From Deltaproteobacteria bacterium (GTDB taxonomy: Bacteria; Myxococcota; Kuafuiibacteriia; Kuafuiibacteriales; Kuafuiibacteriaceae), in contig JADJBV010000002.1 of the NCBI GenBank assembly GCA_016703535.1, positions 2,542,001 to 2,606,000 of the forward strand: a stretch of DNA of 64,000 bases. Reading direction: 5' to 3'. The notes beneath the pieces are model-generated. The model worked only from the letters and a program-made list of their open reading frames with translations, made no database searches and was not told where the DNA came from. Both the position numbers and the translations under genes were made by a program. Shown piece after piece: positions 1-10,022 of this stretch. The number at the start of each line of letters is the position of its first letter. Position 1 is the first letter of the stretch.

Positions 1-1494
1 CCCGTCGTTGTTGACATCCCCCACGAACAAGCGGGACCCGCCGCTGGTGCACCAGTTGTTGGCGACGGCCCAGTTGGATCCGCCGAACTCGCCGTCCAGG
101 TTGGCGTAGTCCAGGTGTTTGTCGCCGGTGCGCGGGTCGTAGCAAAACAGATCGTCTCGTCCGTCGCCGTTGTAGTCGCCGACGATGATGGTCCGCGTTT
201 CGGCGCCATTGCACCAGCCGCCGGCCCGGGTCCAGTCGTAGCCGCCGAACTCCCCGCTGGCGTCGGCGTAGTCGATGCCTTGGCTGCCGGTCGCGAAGTC
301 GTGGCAGTAGAGGTCGGCCCGCTGGTCGCCATTGAAGTCGCCCACGAACACCCGCTGGCGGTCTTCGTTGCAGAAGCTGGCGTTGGCGCGGCTCCAGTTG
401 GTCCCGCTGAACTCTCCATTGGCGCCCGCGTAGTCGATGAACTGAGCGCCGCTGATGAAGTCGTAGCAGAGCAGGTCCTCTCGCCCATCGCCGTCGTAGT
501 CGCCGATCAAAAGTTGCCGGGTGTCGCTGGCGGTGCACCAGGCCGCGCTGCTCGACCAGTCGGTGCCGCCGAAGGTGCCGCTGTTGTTGGCCCGGTCCAC
601 GAAGCGGGCGCCGCTCAGCTGATCAAAACACAGAAGATCGGTCCGATCGTCGCCGTTGAAGTCGCCGGTGAAGAGCAACCTCCCTTCGGTGGTGTTGCAC
701 CAGCCGCTGGGGCTGACCCAGTCGCTGCCGTTGAACTGTCCGCTCCCAAAAGCGCGATCCAAATACAAGGTGCCGCTCGAGGTGTGGTGACAGAGGAGGT
801 CCACCTTGCCGTCCAAGTTGAAGTCCCGGAGGTGAGGATCGTCGGCGTTGGGCGGCCCATACAGCCGTTCGGTGCCGACCCGATCGGTGGCGCTGAGTTG
901 GCTGGCGTTGGCGCAGTAGCCCATGATCGAGTCGAAGTCGTAGGGCCCAAAGACGTGGGTGCTGTCGGGGCCGAGAAGATCTCCCGGGCACACCTCGGGG
1001 CTGTCCCAACGTTGATGTTCATGCCCGTAGCCCAAGACGTGACCGAACTCGTGGAGGGTGGAGGCCACGATGCAGGCCCTCCGATCCAAATTGTTGGCCG
1101 TGCAGCGCGGCCGCCACTCGTGCACGTTGTCGTTGAAGTCTACGTACACTTCCGTCAGTGGCCCGCCGTCGTAAGCGGCGCTGTACGCTCCGCCGATCTC
1201 GATGACCACGCCCTGGGCGCCCGGAGCACATTCACCCCAGCCGACGAAGTTGAGGTTGGCGCTCCGCATCCAAGAGCGTTGACCTCGCAGCGCCTCTCGG
1301 ACCCAGCCCTTTTCGGTCGCGTAACCTGCGGTCAACCAACACACCGGGATCTCGCGTTCCGTCCGGAGGATGGCCGCCTCGTAAAAGAGGTCCTGGGCCG
1401 AGGTCCCCAGGGGCTCGGGGCTGGGCGAGGCGTCGGGCCCGCAAGCCCAGAGCAGGGTCAGGGGCCAAAGGGCCCAGCGGGGGAGCAGCTTCAT
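1..1494 (-). CDS. Astacin-like secreted zinc metalloprotease with FG-GAP/VCBS-type repeats, C-terminus beyond window
   Basis: The frame opens with ATG at 1494 and stays open to base 1 (498 codons), so the C-terminus lies outside the window. A short signal ends in a lipobox-like Leu-Trp-Ala-Cys (Cys18), suggesting a lipoprotein. Residues 148-158 read HEFGHVLGYGH, the HExxHxxGxxH zinc site of metzincins, followed by EHQR as in astacins and later by a Met-turn-like SIMGY. From about residue 215 a 54-residue unit (162 nt) repeats at least five times, each with an Asp-rich core such as GDFNGDDRTDLLC, typical of FG-GAP/VCBS calcium-binding propeller blades. Likely an exported protease acting on external protein. 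Catalytic class is well supported; the substrate is unknown. Confidence 0.85.
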   Translation of the reverse strand, partial: MKLLPRWALWPLTLLWACGPDASPSPEPLGTSAQDLFYEAAILRTEREIPVCWLTAGYATEKGWVREALRGQRSWMRSANLNFVGWGECAPGAQGVVIEIGGAYSAAYDGGPLTEVYVDFNDNVHEWRPRCTANNLDRRACIVASTLHEFGHVLGYGHEHQRWDSPEVCPGDLLGPDSTHVFGPYDFDSIMGYCANASQLSATDRVGTERLYGPPNADDPHLRDFNLDGKVDLLCHHTSSGTLYLDRAFGSGQFNGSDWVSPSGWCNTTEGRLLFTGDFNGDDRTDLLCFDQLSGARFVDRANNSGTFGGTDWSSSAAWCTASDTRQLLIGDYDGDGREDLLCYDFISGAQFIDYAGANGEFSGTNWSRANASFCNEDRQRVFVGDFNGDQRADLYCHDFATGSQGIDYADASGEFGGYDWTRAGGWCNGAETRTIIVGDYNGDGRDDLFCYDPRTGDKHLDYANLDGEFGGSNWAVANNWCTSGGSRLFVGDVNNDG

Positions 1495-1604
1495 GCCCCT
1501 CCTTCGCCGCGCGGGCGGGAGATCTGACCCGAGGGCCTGCGGTGTCCAGGTAGCACCAAGTGGGAGCGACCTTCCGCCCCGGTAACGCGGCGGCGCCAAA
1601 AGCC

Positions 1605-1619
1605 CCAACAATTCGTTGG
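1605..1619. promoter_or_regulatory. Short inverted repeat between divergent metalloprotease and EF-G genes
   Basis: CCAAC-AATTC-GTTGG is an inverted repeat with perfect 5-base arms in the 190-bp divergent spacer. It could be an operator for either gene, but 5-base arms are short enough to arise by chance. Confidence 0.25.
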
Positions 1620-1684
1620 AACCCGAGTTGCGACAGGAAACGCCCAACGGTGGGGCCCGCTTATCGGCCTCCCAGAGGATCTCC

Positions 1685-3733
1685 ATGACCCAAGCCCGCG
1701 CGTTTCGCCCCGAAGACATCCGCAACATCGTCCTGCTCGGCCACGGAGGTTCGGGCAAGACCACCCTCGCCGAGGCCATCCTGCACAAGACCCACACCAT
1801 CACCCGCATGGGTTCGGTCGACGACGCCTCCTCGGTCAGCGACTTCGAACCCGAGGCCAAGGCCCGGCATCACTCCACCAGCTCGACCGTACTTTTTGCG
1901 CACCACGAAAAGCGCGAGATCAACATCATCGACACCCCGGGCCACCCCGAGTTCATCGGCGCGCCCCTTTCGGCCCTCACCGCCGTCGAGACCGCGGTGA
2001 TCGTGGTCGGCGCCACCACCGGCATCGAGCTCAACACCCGCCGACTCTTTCACGCGGCAGGTGAAGCGGGCTTGGCCCGGATGATCGTCATCAACAAGAT
2101 CGACTTGGCCAAGACCTCCCTCGAGGCCCGAGTGGCCGAACTCAAGGAGGCCTTCGGCGATCGCCTGCACTGCATCAACCTCCCCAGCCAAGACGGCACC
2201 GACGTCATCGACTGTTTCGACAAAGAGGGTGGGCAGGCCGACTTCGGTTCGGTCGAAGCGATCCATCGGGAGATGGTCGAGGCCACGGTGGAGGTCGACG
2301 ACGCGGCCCTCGAGAAGTACCTGAGCGAAGGGAAGATCGATCTCGCCGAGCTGAAGAAGACCTTCATCCGGGCCATGAGCCTTGGCCAGGTGGTGCCGGT
2401 CTTGTTCACCAACGCCAAGGCCGGCGTCGGCGTGGAAGATCTGCTGCACATCTTGGTGGAGGAGGCCCCCAGCCCCGTCAGCGGTCGGCCGCGGCGGCTC
2501 AAGAAGGGCGACACCTTGGTCGAGCTCGCCTGTGATCCGGACCAGCCGTTTTTGGCGCAGGTCTTCAAGGTGGCCAACGATCCGCACCTGGGCGCCCTCG
2601 CGATGTTGCGAGTGCTGCAGGGCAAGATGGACGGCAGCACGCCGTTCATCGCGGGGGACGAGGGCAAGGCCAAAAAGGCCAACCACGTGCTCAAGGTCGA
2701 GGGTCGTGATCATCCCGAGCTGGAGGCGGTGGCCCAGGCCGGCGACATCGTGGCCATCGCCCGGGCCGAAGACGTCCACGTTGGGCAGCTGCTCCGAGAT
2801 CCTTCGATCCCGCCGGGCTTCGCGGCCTTGCCGATGGCCGCGCCCGTCCCGATGTTGTCGTTGGCCATCGCCGCCAAGAAGAAAAACGACGAGGTGAAGT
2901 TGGGCGCAGCGGTGCAGAAGATCCTGGAAGAGGATCCAACCCTGAAGGCGACCCAAGATCCGGTCAGCCACGAGCTGGTGTTGAGCGGCATCGGCGACGT
3001 GCACCTGGCGGTGGCCCTGGAGCGCCTCAAGAACCGCTTCCACCTGGAGGTGGAGTCGAAGCGGCCCAAGGTCGCCTACAAAGAGACGGTGCTGGGCCGG
3101 GCCGAGGGCCACTACCGCCACAAGAAGCAGACCGGCGGCGCTGGACAGTTCGCCGAGGTCTACCTGCGGATCGAACCGCTCAAGCGCGGTGAGGGGCGGG
3201 TCTTCGCCAGCGAGGTCTTCGGCGGCGCCATCCCGACCCACTTCATCTCGGCGGTGGAGAAGGGTGTGGAGGATGGCCTCAACGAAGGCGCCTTGGCCGG
3301 CTTCCCGGTGCAGGACGTGAAGGTGGTGGTCTACGACGGCAAGTCCCACGCCGTCGACAGCAAGGACATCGCCTTTCGGACCGCCGGGAAGTTTGCGGTG
3401 CGGGACGCCTTGCAGAAGGCTCGGCCGGTGTTGCTCGAGCCGATCGTCTCCTTGGAGATCACCGTGCCCGAGCAGTTTTTGGGCGACGTCACCGCCGATC
3501 TCAAGCACGTGCGGGCCAGGCTTTTTGGCGTCGAGCCCGCCCAAGCGGGGCACAGCCTGATCCACGCCGAAGCGCCGATGGCCGAGCTGGGCAACTACGC
3601 CAGCCAACTCCGGAGCCTCACCGGTGGCCAAGGCAACTTCACCATCGCGCCGGCCCACGAGGACTTCGTGCCCCTGCCGCTGCAGCAGAAGATCGTCGCC
3701 AGCCGACCCCAAAGTGGCGGGTCCGAGGTCTGA
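1685..3733 (+). CDS. Elongation factor G-like translational GTPase (EF-G paralogue)
   Basis: A 682-residue protein starting at ATG 1685, preceded by an AGAGGA ribosome-binding site; an in-frame upstream TTG at 1616 lacks one. It has all GTPase motifs: P-loop GHGGSGKT (19-26), DTPGH (83-87) and NKID (137-140), followed by EF-G domains II-V. The P-loop with Gly-His-Gly-Gly rather than Ala-His-(Ile/Val)-Asp, and the short switch region, resemble the second EF-G class (EF-G2-like paralogues) rather than the canonical fusA product. No rpsL, rpsG or tuf is adjacent, which also argues for a paralogue. It probably acts on ribosomes in the cytoplasm; its exact role cannot be read from sequence. Confidence 0.9.
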   Translation: MTQARAFRPEDIRNIVLLGHGGSGKTTLAEAILHKTHTITRMGSVDDASSVSDFEPEAKARHHSTSSTVLFAHHEKREINIIDTPGHPEFIGAPLSALTAVETAVIVVGATTGIELNTRRLFHAAGEAGLARMIVINKIDLAKTSLEARVAELKEAFGDRLHCINLPSQDGTDVIDCFDKEGGQADFGSVEAIHREMVEATVEVDDAALEKYLSEGKIDLAELKKTFIRAMSLGQVVPVLFTNAKAGVGVEDLLHILVEEAPSPVSGRPRRLKKGDTLVELACDPDQPFLAQVFKVANDPHLGALAMLRVLQGKMDGSTPFIAGDEGKAKKANHVLKVEGRDHPELEAVAQAGDIVAIARAEDVHVGQLLRDPSIPPGFAALPMAAPVPMLSLAIAAKKKNDEVKLGAAVQKILEEDPTLKATQDPVSHELVLSGIGDVHLAVALERLKNRFHLEVESKRPKVAYKETVLGRAEGHYRHKKQTGGAGQFAEVYLRIEPLKRGEGRVFASEVFGGAIPTHFISAVEKGVEDGLNEGALAGFPVQDVKVVVYDGKSHAVDSKDIAFRTAGKFAVRDALQKARPVLLEPIVSLEITVPEQFLGDVTADLKHVRARLFGVEPAQAGHSLIHAEAPMAELGNYASQLRSLTGGQGNFTIAPAHEDFVPLPLQQKIVASRPQSGGSEV

Positions 3734-3775
3734 GTCATAACGCCCACGCCCGGGCCTGGGGCGAGACCGAACAGC

Positions 3776-3808
3776 GGGTAAATACCGACGATTTTATCGG
3801 GTTTACGC
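3776..3808. other. AT-rich imperfect hairpin downstream of EF-G
   Basis: Arms GTAAATACCGA and TCGGGTTTAC pair with one small bulge around an AT-rich loop, in a spacer otherwise made of GC-rich DNA. It lies 43 bp after the EF-G stop and 37 bp before the next start. The T-run is in the loop, not after the stem, so it is not a classic terminator; a regulatory hairpin or weak terminator is possible. Confidence 0.35.
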
Positions 3809-3844
3809 CTATCGACGGCCCGCCCTCCAGGTGGCGGACGGCAG

Positions 3845-5461
3845 ATGGGAGGGTTCCCAAGGGCCCGAACCTCGGTCAACGTAGCGAACTTGGGCACTCA
3901 GCTGGGTCAAAAGGCGTCGGCCCCGTGGAGCCTCGTCGCGATCGCGATGTCGGCCGGGATCTTCGCCTGCGAGGGCAACATCCGGGATCGAAACCGCGGG
4001 GTGTCGGGGGGCCGGGACGCTGCGATCCTGGACATCAACCTCGACGCCTCACTCCTCGATCAAGGGACGGTGCCGGCTGACGCGGGCGAAGGTCCACCGG
4101 ACGCGGGCCCCTTCGATGACGCCTCGCTCCCCCCCGACGCTGGCCCCGGCGTGACCGGTGCTTGCCGCGACGGCCTCGACAACGATGGCGATGGCCTGAT
4201 CGACCTGGACGACCTGGGCTGCACCTCGGCCCAAGATGGCACCGAAGGCGGCTTGCCGAACGGGACCATCGAAAACGAGTGGACCGTCTTCGAGCCGGCG
4301 GCCGACACCCGGATGATCTACGTCAGCCGTTCGGTCGGCAACGACAGCTACGACGGCCTCGCGCCCGAACCCAGCGGCGGCAACCGGGGCCCGAAGGCCA
4401 CCTTCGCCGCGGCCCGAGGGCTGGTACGCGCCGGCGGCGCCGACTGGTTGCGCCTGCGCCGGGGCGACAGCTGGAGTGAAGATCTTCGACCGGGCACCTT
4501 GTCGGGGCGTTCAGCCACTGAACCCACGGTGATCGCGCCCTACGGCGTCGGCGCGTTGCCACGGATCACCGCCGACGCTTACTTCTCGGAGAACAACGCG
4601 CGGTTCATCGCCTTGTTGGGCATCGACTTTGGCTCCGGCGCGGTGGTGGCCAACGGCAACGGCGTGAACCACATCCTCATCGAAGGTTGCCGCTTCGCTG
4701 GCACCCCTTTCAGCGCGATCGTCTTGTCCGGTCGCGCCAACTTGTCGATGAACACGATGGCGGTCCGCAACAACGTCATCAACTCGACCGGCGACAACGC
4801 CACCTACTTCGTCAGCGTCACCGGCGCCTTGCTCGAGGGCAACCTGATCTATCGGCCCGCCACCAACAACGGCTCCAACCACGCGATGTACATCACCCGC
4901 ACCGGCAACTCGGGCTACGTCACCCGCAAAAACCTGATCTACATGGGCAAGCCGGGGGGCATGGGGATCATGCAGCGGGCCGGCGGGATCTCGGAGCTCA
5001 ACGTGGTGGCCGACGTCGGTGGCATCGCCATCCCTATGGGCGAGTGCAACGACGAAGGTGGCCCCGGCGCCGGCCCTTGTTTTGCGCCGGTCCAGGTCAC
5101 CATCCGCAACAACTTGATCGCGGGGATCCGCAGCGACGCTTCGGCGGGCATCGGCATCTTCCTCAAAGATCCCTACGTGGCCTCGGGCGTCGTCGAGCAC
5201 AACCTGGTGGCCGACTCCCGCCGTGGTGACTTTCAGTTGGTGGACGAGGTGGTGACCAACAACAACCGCCGAGTTTCGGCGCCCTACGTCGGGGCACCCG
5301 CGGGCGCGACCATGCTCGAGGCCTACCACGCCAGCTTGGGCGGCTCGGGCAACGCCCAGCAGTTTTTTATGGAGGCGATGGCCAACCTCCGCTTCCACGA
5401 CGCCAACCCGGCCTACCAGGCCCAGGCGATCATCGACTTCGCCCAGAGCAAAGTTCAGTAG
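3845..5461 (+). CDS. Secreted lipoprotein, right-handed beta-helix type
   Basis: A 538-residue protein whose N-terminus contains a hydrophobic stretch ending Gly-Ile-Phe-Ala-Cys, a lipobox preceded by a long n-region; the true start may be further in. After the Cys comes an Asp/Ala/Gly/Pro-rich linker (about 70-120), then DGLDNDGDGLIDLDDLGC, a calcium-type motif common in myxobacterial surface proteins. The rest is rich in short Asn-containing turns (VRNNVI, IRNNLIAG) that recur about every 20-30 residues, as in pectate-lyase-like beta-helices. No catalytic motif was recognised. Likely surface anchored; carbohydrate binding or hydrolysis is possible but unproven. Confidence 0.75.
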   Translation: MGGFPRARTSVNVANLGTQLGQKASAPWSLVAIAMSAGIFACEGNIRDRNRGVSGGRDAAILDINLDASLLDQGTVPADAGEGPPDAGPFDDASLPPDAGPGVTGACRDGLDNDGDGLIDLDDLGCTSAQDGTEGGLPNGTIENEWTVFEPAADTRMIYVSRSVGNDSYDGLAPEPSGGNRGPKATFAAARGLVRAGGADWLRLRRGDSWSEDLRPGTLSGRSATEPTVIAPYGVGALPRITADAYFSENNARFIALLGIDFGSGAVVANGNGVNHILIEGCRFAGTPFSAIVLSGRANLSMNTMAVRNNVINSTGDNATYFVSVTGALLEGNLIYRPATNNGSNHAMYITRTGNSGYVTRKNLIYMGKPGGMGIMQRAGGISELNVVADVGGIAIPMGECNDEGGPGAGPCFAPVQVTIRNNLIAGIRSDASAGIGIFLKDPYVASGVVEHNLVADSRRGDFQLVDEVVTNNNRRVSAPYVGAPAGATMLEAYHASLGGSGNAQQFFMEAMANLRFHDANPAYQAQAIIDFAQSKVQ

Positions 5462-5468
5462 CGGTCCT

Positions 5469-7091
5469 TCAGGGCCTGAGGCCGAGCCACTTTTGTTGGG
5501 CCCTCTGCTCGAGGTGGCGGGTCAACTCCATGATCCGCCGGTGGCCTGGATTGGCCGCCATTTGGGCCTTGATCCGGGTGTAGTCCCGGGCCACCAAGCT
5601 GCTGCGGCCCACCCAACGATCCAAGGTCCGGAGGGCCAGATCTTGTTCGGCCGGGGACAGGTACAGGATCTCCGCCAGGTGGGTGAGGCCCGGCGCCGTC
5701 AGGTTGAAGGTGTCGTTGTTGGGGCCCAAGGTGATTCGGCCCCCGGTCCAAGGATCCCACTCGCCGTAGATCGCCAACACCCGCTCGGCCCGGGTCCGGA
5801 GGCGCTGGTCGACGTTGCGCATGGTCGTTGGATCCAAGGACGGCTCTTGGCCCCAAGGGTTGGGCGTGAGCGGCGCGGGCGGGAGGGCGTCGAAGTCGAC
5901 GCCGATCAAGGCCTGTTGCAGCTCGGCCAGGAAGTCGACCGATGGTCCCCCCAGCTCCCGAGCGACTTGGTAGTAGTAGGGGTTGAGTTCGGGGTCATAG
6001 GCCCCCTGCTCGAAGTAGGCCTCGGGCGAAAACGGGAAGATGCTGGCCAGGTCCTCGATGCCCAGGCCCCGGGGCGGGAGTTGGGTGCACAACTCGGGGC
6101 TCGCCGAATACTGCCAAAAGCCCCAGCGCCAGCCGAGGGCGGGGTAGAAGCTGAGGATCTCCAGGGCCTCTAGGCTGTAGTTGTTGGCCCGAGGATCCGT
6201 GGCCAGGTGGTATTCGGCCAACTCCGCCCGTCGCTCCACGGTCTCCCGCTCCAGGTCGACGATCCGCTCCCGGCAGGCGCCGTCGCTGGGCCCGATCTGG
6301 GCCAAGAAGGCGGCGTAGCGGGTGTCGAGCCCGAAGCTGATCGGCGCCACGTAGGGCACGATCCCGGCGAGATCTTGCGGGTGGTAGTGGTGGTGGAAGA
6401 TGGCGGTCATCCCGCCTTTGCTGTAGCCCGAGCCGATCCAAGGCCCGCCGTAGATCGCGCTCAACAGCGTGACGATCCGGTGCGAGTCGGCGGCCGATTG
6501 GACCACGGTCAGGAAGTCCCACCTCGGAGACGCAGCGATCGACTCGCCGAAGAAGCGGTGTTCGACGGTCAGTTGATTGGCCTGGAGCGCCACGGTCGGT
6601 TCGATCTCCGAGGACGTAAACTCCATCGGATTGCCGAAGAGGCCGTAGCCGGTGGTGTGGAGGACCATCGGCGCCGTTTCACTGCGGTGGATCAAGACCA
6701 ACCGTTGATCGAAGGTCGGCCCTTGGGGATCGTTGTGGTCTTCGGGTTGGCGAAAACGGAGGAGGAAGGCCCGGGTGCCCGGCAAGCTAGCTTGCACTTC
6801 CTGGACCCTTAGCCCCGGGATCCCGCGCAGGGCCTGGAGGATGTCCCTCGGCGGTGGAGGTTCGGCGTCCAGGATCCCCATCTCCGGGACGCCTCGATCC
6901 CTGACCCCCCGATCACGGGCGGGACCGGCGTCCGGAATCAAGAACCCGTTGTCGGTGAACTCTTCGGGGCCTCCGTCGGTGGGGCCGAAGATCGGCGCCC
7001 ACGGGCCCCCGAGGCCCAAGCCCCCGACCTCGGCCTCTCCACACGCGAGCAGGGACCCGGTCAAGAGGAGGGCCGACCACCGAGGGGACAT
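5469..7091 (-). CDS. Secreted S37-type (PS-10 family) tripeptidyl aminopeptidase-like lipoprotein
   Basis: Starts at ATG 7091 (MSPRWSALLL...), with lipobox Leu-Leu-Ala-Cys and a DAGP-type linker; 540 residues. The core matches what I know of peptidase family S37: QLTVEHRFFGES, a downstream Ala-Ala-Asp-Ser-His-Arg helix, then the nucleophile elbow GSGYSKGGMTA with Ser224, followed by YVAPISFG. An Asp-Pro-Trp-Thr-Gly-Gly and Thr-His near the C-terminus are candidates for the Asp and His of the triad. It probably releases tripeptides from peptides outside the cytoplasmic membrane. It lies 7 bp from the convergent beta-helix lipoprotein gene. One copy of the GCAAG-N4-CTTGC palindrome lies in this gene at 6782-6795. 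Confidence 0.75.
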   Translation of the reverse strand: MSPRWSALLLTGSLLACGEAEVGGLGLGGPWAPIFGPTDGGPEEFTDNGFLIPDAGPARDRGVRDRGVPEMGILDAEPPPPRDILQALRGIPGLRVQEVQASLPGTRAFLLRFRQPEDHNDPQGPTFDQRLVLIHRSETAPMVLHTTGYGLFGNPMEFTSSEIEPTVALQANQLTVEHRFFGESIAASPRWDFLTVVQSAADSHRIVTLLSAIYGGPWIGSGYSKGGMTAIFHHHYHPQDLAGIVPYVAPISFGLDTRYAAFLAQIGPSDGACRERIVDLERETVERRAELAEYHLATDPRANNYSLEALEILSFYPALGWRWGFWQYSASPELCTQLPPRGLGIEDLASIFPFSPEAYFEQGAYDPELNPYYYQVARELGGPSVDFLAELQQALIGVDFDALPPAPLTPNPWGQEPSLDPTTMRNVDQRLRTRAERVLAIYGEWDPWTGGRITLGPNNDTFNLTAPGLTHLAEILYLSPAEQDLALRTLDRWVGRSSLVARDYTRIKAQMAANPGHRRIMELTRHLEQRAQQKWLGLRP

Positions 7092-7156
7092 CCCTCGAGT
7101 GTACCCAGAGCGGGTCGGCGCTGACCAGACCAAGCCCGGCCGGGTCAGCGGTCAGG

Positions 7157-9847
7157 TCAGCGGATCGACTGTGAGGAGAAGGCTCGCGTCAGCCGTTCGG
7201 TGCCTGTCGCCGGCAGGGCCGGGACGAAGAGATCACCGAGGCCTGCGCCCGCCTGGAGGTCGACGGCTTCGATGGTGATGGGGCCGGCGGTGGTGCGATC
7301 GGCGAAGCCGGTGGGCGGCGCCGGCAACACGAAGCTGTTGTTGGGCCCCGCCGAATACACGTACCAAGCGCCCTCGGCGCTGCGGAAGGTGGTGCGCCAC
7401 AACTCGGCCCCGGTCTGGACCGACAAGGTGCGGTTGCCACCGTCGTAGGCGCCGACCGGCGGGTTGAGCCACGCCCCGGAGAAGTTGATGGTGCCCGGCA
7501 AGGTCGAGGTCACCGACAACTTGGCGCTAATGCCGTTGCCGTTGATCTGGGCCGCCGCCATCACCGCGTAGTCGCCGCCTTCGAGGCCGGCGTAGGGCGG
7601 GGCCAAGGCGGTGGTGAAGCTGCCGAGGGGCGCGGCCGGGGTGGCCAAGCCGTCGAGGCCAAGGGGCACCATGCCGAGCCGCGGCAAGACCACACCCGAG
7701 GCCACGAACAACGCGGCGGCGTTTTGGGGGCCGTCGGCGCCGAAGTCGAGCTGCACCCGCAAGGACTGGGGCGCGGCCGGGGCCATCGGGACGTCCACAA
7801 AACCCGCGTAGTCGGGGACCGTTTCGGTGACGTCGCCATCGCCGTCAAAGTCCAAGGCGTCGACGATCTGAGGGATGTCGGCGAGGGTCCGGTTCCGGGC
7901 TTCGGTGCCGTGATAGAAGGTCTGGAGCAGCGGCAACACGTTGGCCAACAGGTTGGGGGTGCCGCCGCCGCCGCCGCCGATGCCCAGGTCACCGATTTCG
8001 GCGGTGCCCGCGAAGGTCCAGGCCCGGCGCAGGCCAGCCTTGGCTTGGGCGTAGTAGGTGTCCTTCAAGGTGAACGGGAAGCCCATGAAGCTGGCGGCCG
8101 CGGTGGCGCCCGAGGGGATCTGAATGGCGCCGACCACCGGCACGTCGACGGAGAAGTTGTCGCCGCCCAAGAGATCCAGCGGCTGGAAGCTCCAGAGGGG
8201 CGTGGTGAAGGATCCACCTGAGAAGGAGAGGGTGACGGGCGAACCCGAGGGCACCTGGGAGAAGTCGACCTGACCTTGAAAGCCCGTGGCCCGGTTGCTG
8301 GCGCCGAGAGGCGGCAAGCGCAACACCGCCTCTACGCCGTCGAGGCCAATGACCGTGACGTAGGCGTAGTTGGCGGCGTAGGCGGTGCAGGTCTTGGGCA
8401 CCGTGGTGTCGAACAAGGCGACGCCGTTGGTGGTGGTGAGTTCGGTGCCGTTGCAGACCACCGTGGCCTGCACCGCTGAGCCGTCGATCGCCGACACGAC
8501 GGTGACCCGGAAGGCGTTGGCCGGGGCGGCCTGCACCACTAGGTCCACCGGATCCGAGGTGACGACTGCGCCGCCGGTGTCCACCGAAGCGGTGATCTGG
8601 GTGGTGCCGGCGACGTTGAGGGCCGTGGCGACCCCGTTGGCGTCGATGGTGGCGATGGTGGTGGCGCTGCTGGTCCATTCGAAGGCCACGCCGGGCACCT
8701 GGTTGCCGGCGGCGTCCAAGGCGATGGCGGTGAAGCCGTAGCTGTCGCCAAAGTCGATCAACCCGGCCGGGGTCAAGATCCGGACCTCGGTCACGCTGGT
8801 CGGGGTGGTGGCGGGTTGGCAGGCGCCGGCGACGCAGACCTCACCTGGGTTGGGGCAGGCGCCGCGGCAGCCGCTCGGCACACATCGGTCGCCCAAACAC
8901 TCAAAGCCGCTGGGGCAGCTCATGCTGACGCAACTTTCGGCGACCTGGCAGTGTCGATCTTGGCAATACCGATCCGGAGCGCAGTCCCGATCGCCGCGGC
9001 AGGCCGGTGACTCGACGCAGGTCCCGTTGTCGCACTCGAAGTTCTGACCACACTCATTGCCGCCCGGGGTGCAGGCGATGACGTCCACGCAGCGGCCGTG
9101 GCCGGCTTCTTCCCCTTCGCAGGTTCGGCTGGCGCCAGGGCATTGGGCGTCGCCGGTGCACTCGGAGGGCAGGCAAAGGTTGCTTTCGCAGATCCCGCCG
9201 GTGCCGCAGTTGTCGTCGTTGAGGCACCGCTGCTGGCACTCGCCGCCGTTGCAGGCCCACTGGAGCGCTTGATCGCCACAGTCACCGGCTTGGGTACAGC
9301 CGTCGTCGCAGACTCCTCGGACGCAATAGAGGCCGGTGGGGCAATCGGCGGTGAAGGCGCAGGTCACTCGAGGCACACATTCGCCGCCGGCGCAGACCTG
9401 GTTGGTGTTGCAGCCGGTGTCGTCGGTGCAGGTCACGGCGACCGGCGCTTCGCAGATCATCGTCGCCGGGTTGCACACCAGATCGCCGGGACACGCCGCG
9501 TTCGCACAAGAAGGCGGTTCGGCGCAGGCCCCGTTGACGCACACCCAGTCGCCGCAGATCGAGTGACCGCTGCAGGCCAGCGGCACGCACAGGCCTTCCG
9601 AGCTGCAGGTCCGGCCATCGCCGCAGGGCATGGTGTCCGAACAGGCGGGCGTGTTGTCGGGGACGCAGGCCCCCGCCTCACACCGTTGCCCCGTCGGGCA
9701 GGGCCGGGCCGAGTCGCAAGCCGCCACGCCGGTGTCGGCGGTGGTTCCCGCGTCGGTCGGCAGCGGATCGGTGTCGTCGCTGCAGGCGGCGAGTCCCAGA
9801 AGGATGGCAAAGGGGAGGGCGAGGGCGGACTTCACGGCGCGGAACAT
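7157..9847 (-). CDS. Large Cys-rich surface lipoprotein with Ig-like (Big_2) domain
   Basis: An 896-residue product from ATG 9847; the signal ends Leu-Gly-Leu-Ala-Ala-Cys. Residues about 30-340 are a chain of roughly a dozen Cys-rich units of the form CxxGxxCxxGxC (for example PCPTGQRCEAGAC), resembling the EGF/Dickkopf-like repeats of myxobacterial surface proteins. A bacterial Ig-like domain follows (VTEVRILTP... to TASVDTGG), then a long Ala/Gly/Pro-rich beta region without recognised motifs. The architecture suggests an adhesin or surface display protein. All neighbours back to queG share its strand, but spacers of 65-175 bp leave operon membership open. Confidence 0.75.
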   Translation of the reverse strand: MFRAVKSALALPFAILLGLAACSDDTDPLPTDAGTTADTGVAACDSARPCPTGQRCEAGACVPDNTPACSDTMPCGDGRTCSSEGLCVPLACSGHSICGDWVCVNGACAEPPSCANAACPGDLVCNPATMICEAPVAVTCTDDTGCNTNQVCAGGECVPRVTCAFTADCPTGLYCVRGVCDDGCTQAGDCGDQALQWACNGGECQQRCLNDDNCGTGGICESNLCLPSECTGDAQCPGASRTCEGEEAGHGRCVDVIACTPGGNECGQNFECDNGTCVESPACRGDRDCAPDRYCQDRHCQVAESCVSMSCPSGFECLGDRCVPSGCRGACPNPGEVCVAGACQPATTPTSVTEVRILTPAGLIDFGDSYGFTAIALDAAGNQVPGVAFEWTSSATTIATIDANGVATALNVAGTTQITASVDTGGAVVTSDPVDLVVQAAPANAFRVTVVSAIDGSAVQATVVCNGTELTTTNGVALFDTTVPKTCTAYAANYAYVTVIGLDGVEAVLRLPPLGASNRATGFQGQVDFSQVPSGSPVTLSFSGGSFTTPLWSFQPLDLLGGDNFSVDVPVVGAIQIPSGATAAASFMGFPFTLKDTYYAQAKAGLRRAWTFAGTAEIGDLGIGGGGGGTPNLLANVLPLLQTFYHGTEARNRTLADIPQIVDALDFDGDGDVTETVPDYAGFVDVPMAPAAPQSLRVQLDFGADGPQNAAALFVASGVVLPRLGMVPLGLDGLATPAAPLGSFTTALAPPYAGLEGGDYAVMAAAQINGNGISAKLSVTSTLPGTINFSGAWLNPPVGAYDGGNRTLSVQTGAELWRTTFRSAEGAWYVYSAGPNNSFVLPAPPTGFADRTTAGPITIEAVDLQAGAGLGDLFVPALPATGTERLTRAFSSQSIR

Positions 9848-10022
9848 AACGCCTCGGCCCCGGGGATCAACCTCGGTCAACCGGCGCGTCCCAAACCACG
9901 ACCATTCGGCCGAGCCCCGGCCGAGGAGCCCGCGGTTCGCCCAGGGAAATGCGGTGTAGGGTGTAGTGGGAGCTGGCCACGGACGGTCGAGTCCGCGCCC
10001 GAATACCAGGGCGGTCGCGCCG

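Noticed and set aside
1661..3712. Long antisense open frame across the EF-G gene (about 683 codons)
   Set aside because: No family motifs; the opposite strand encodes all EF-G motifs. Such frames are common in GC-rich coding DNA.
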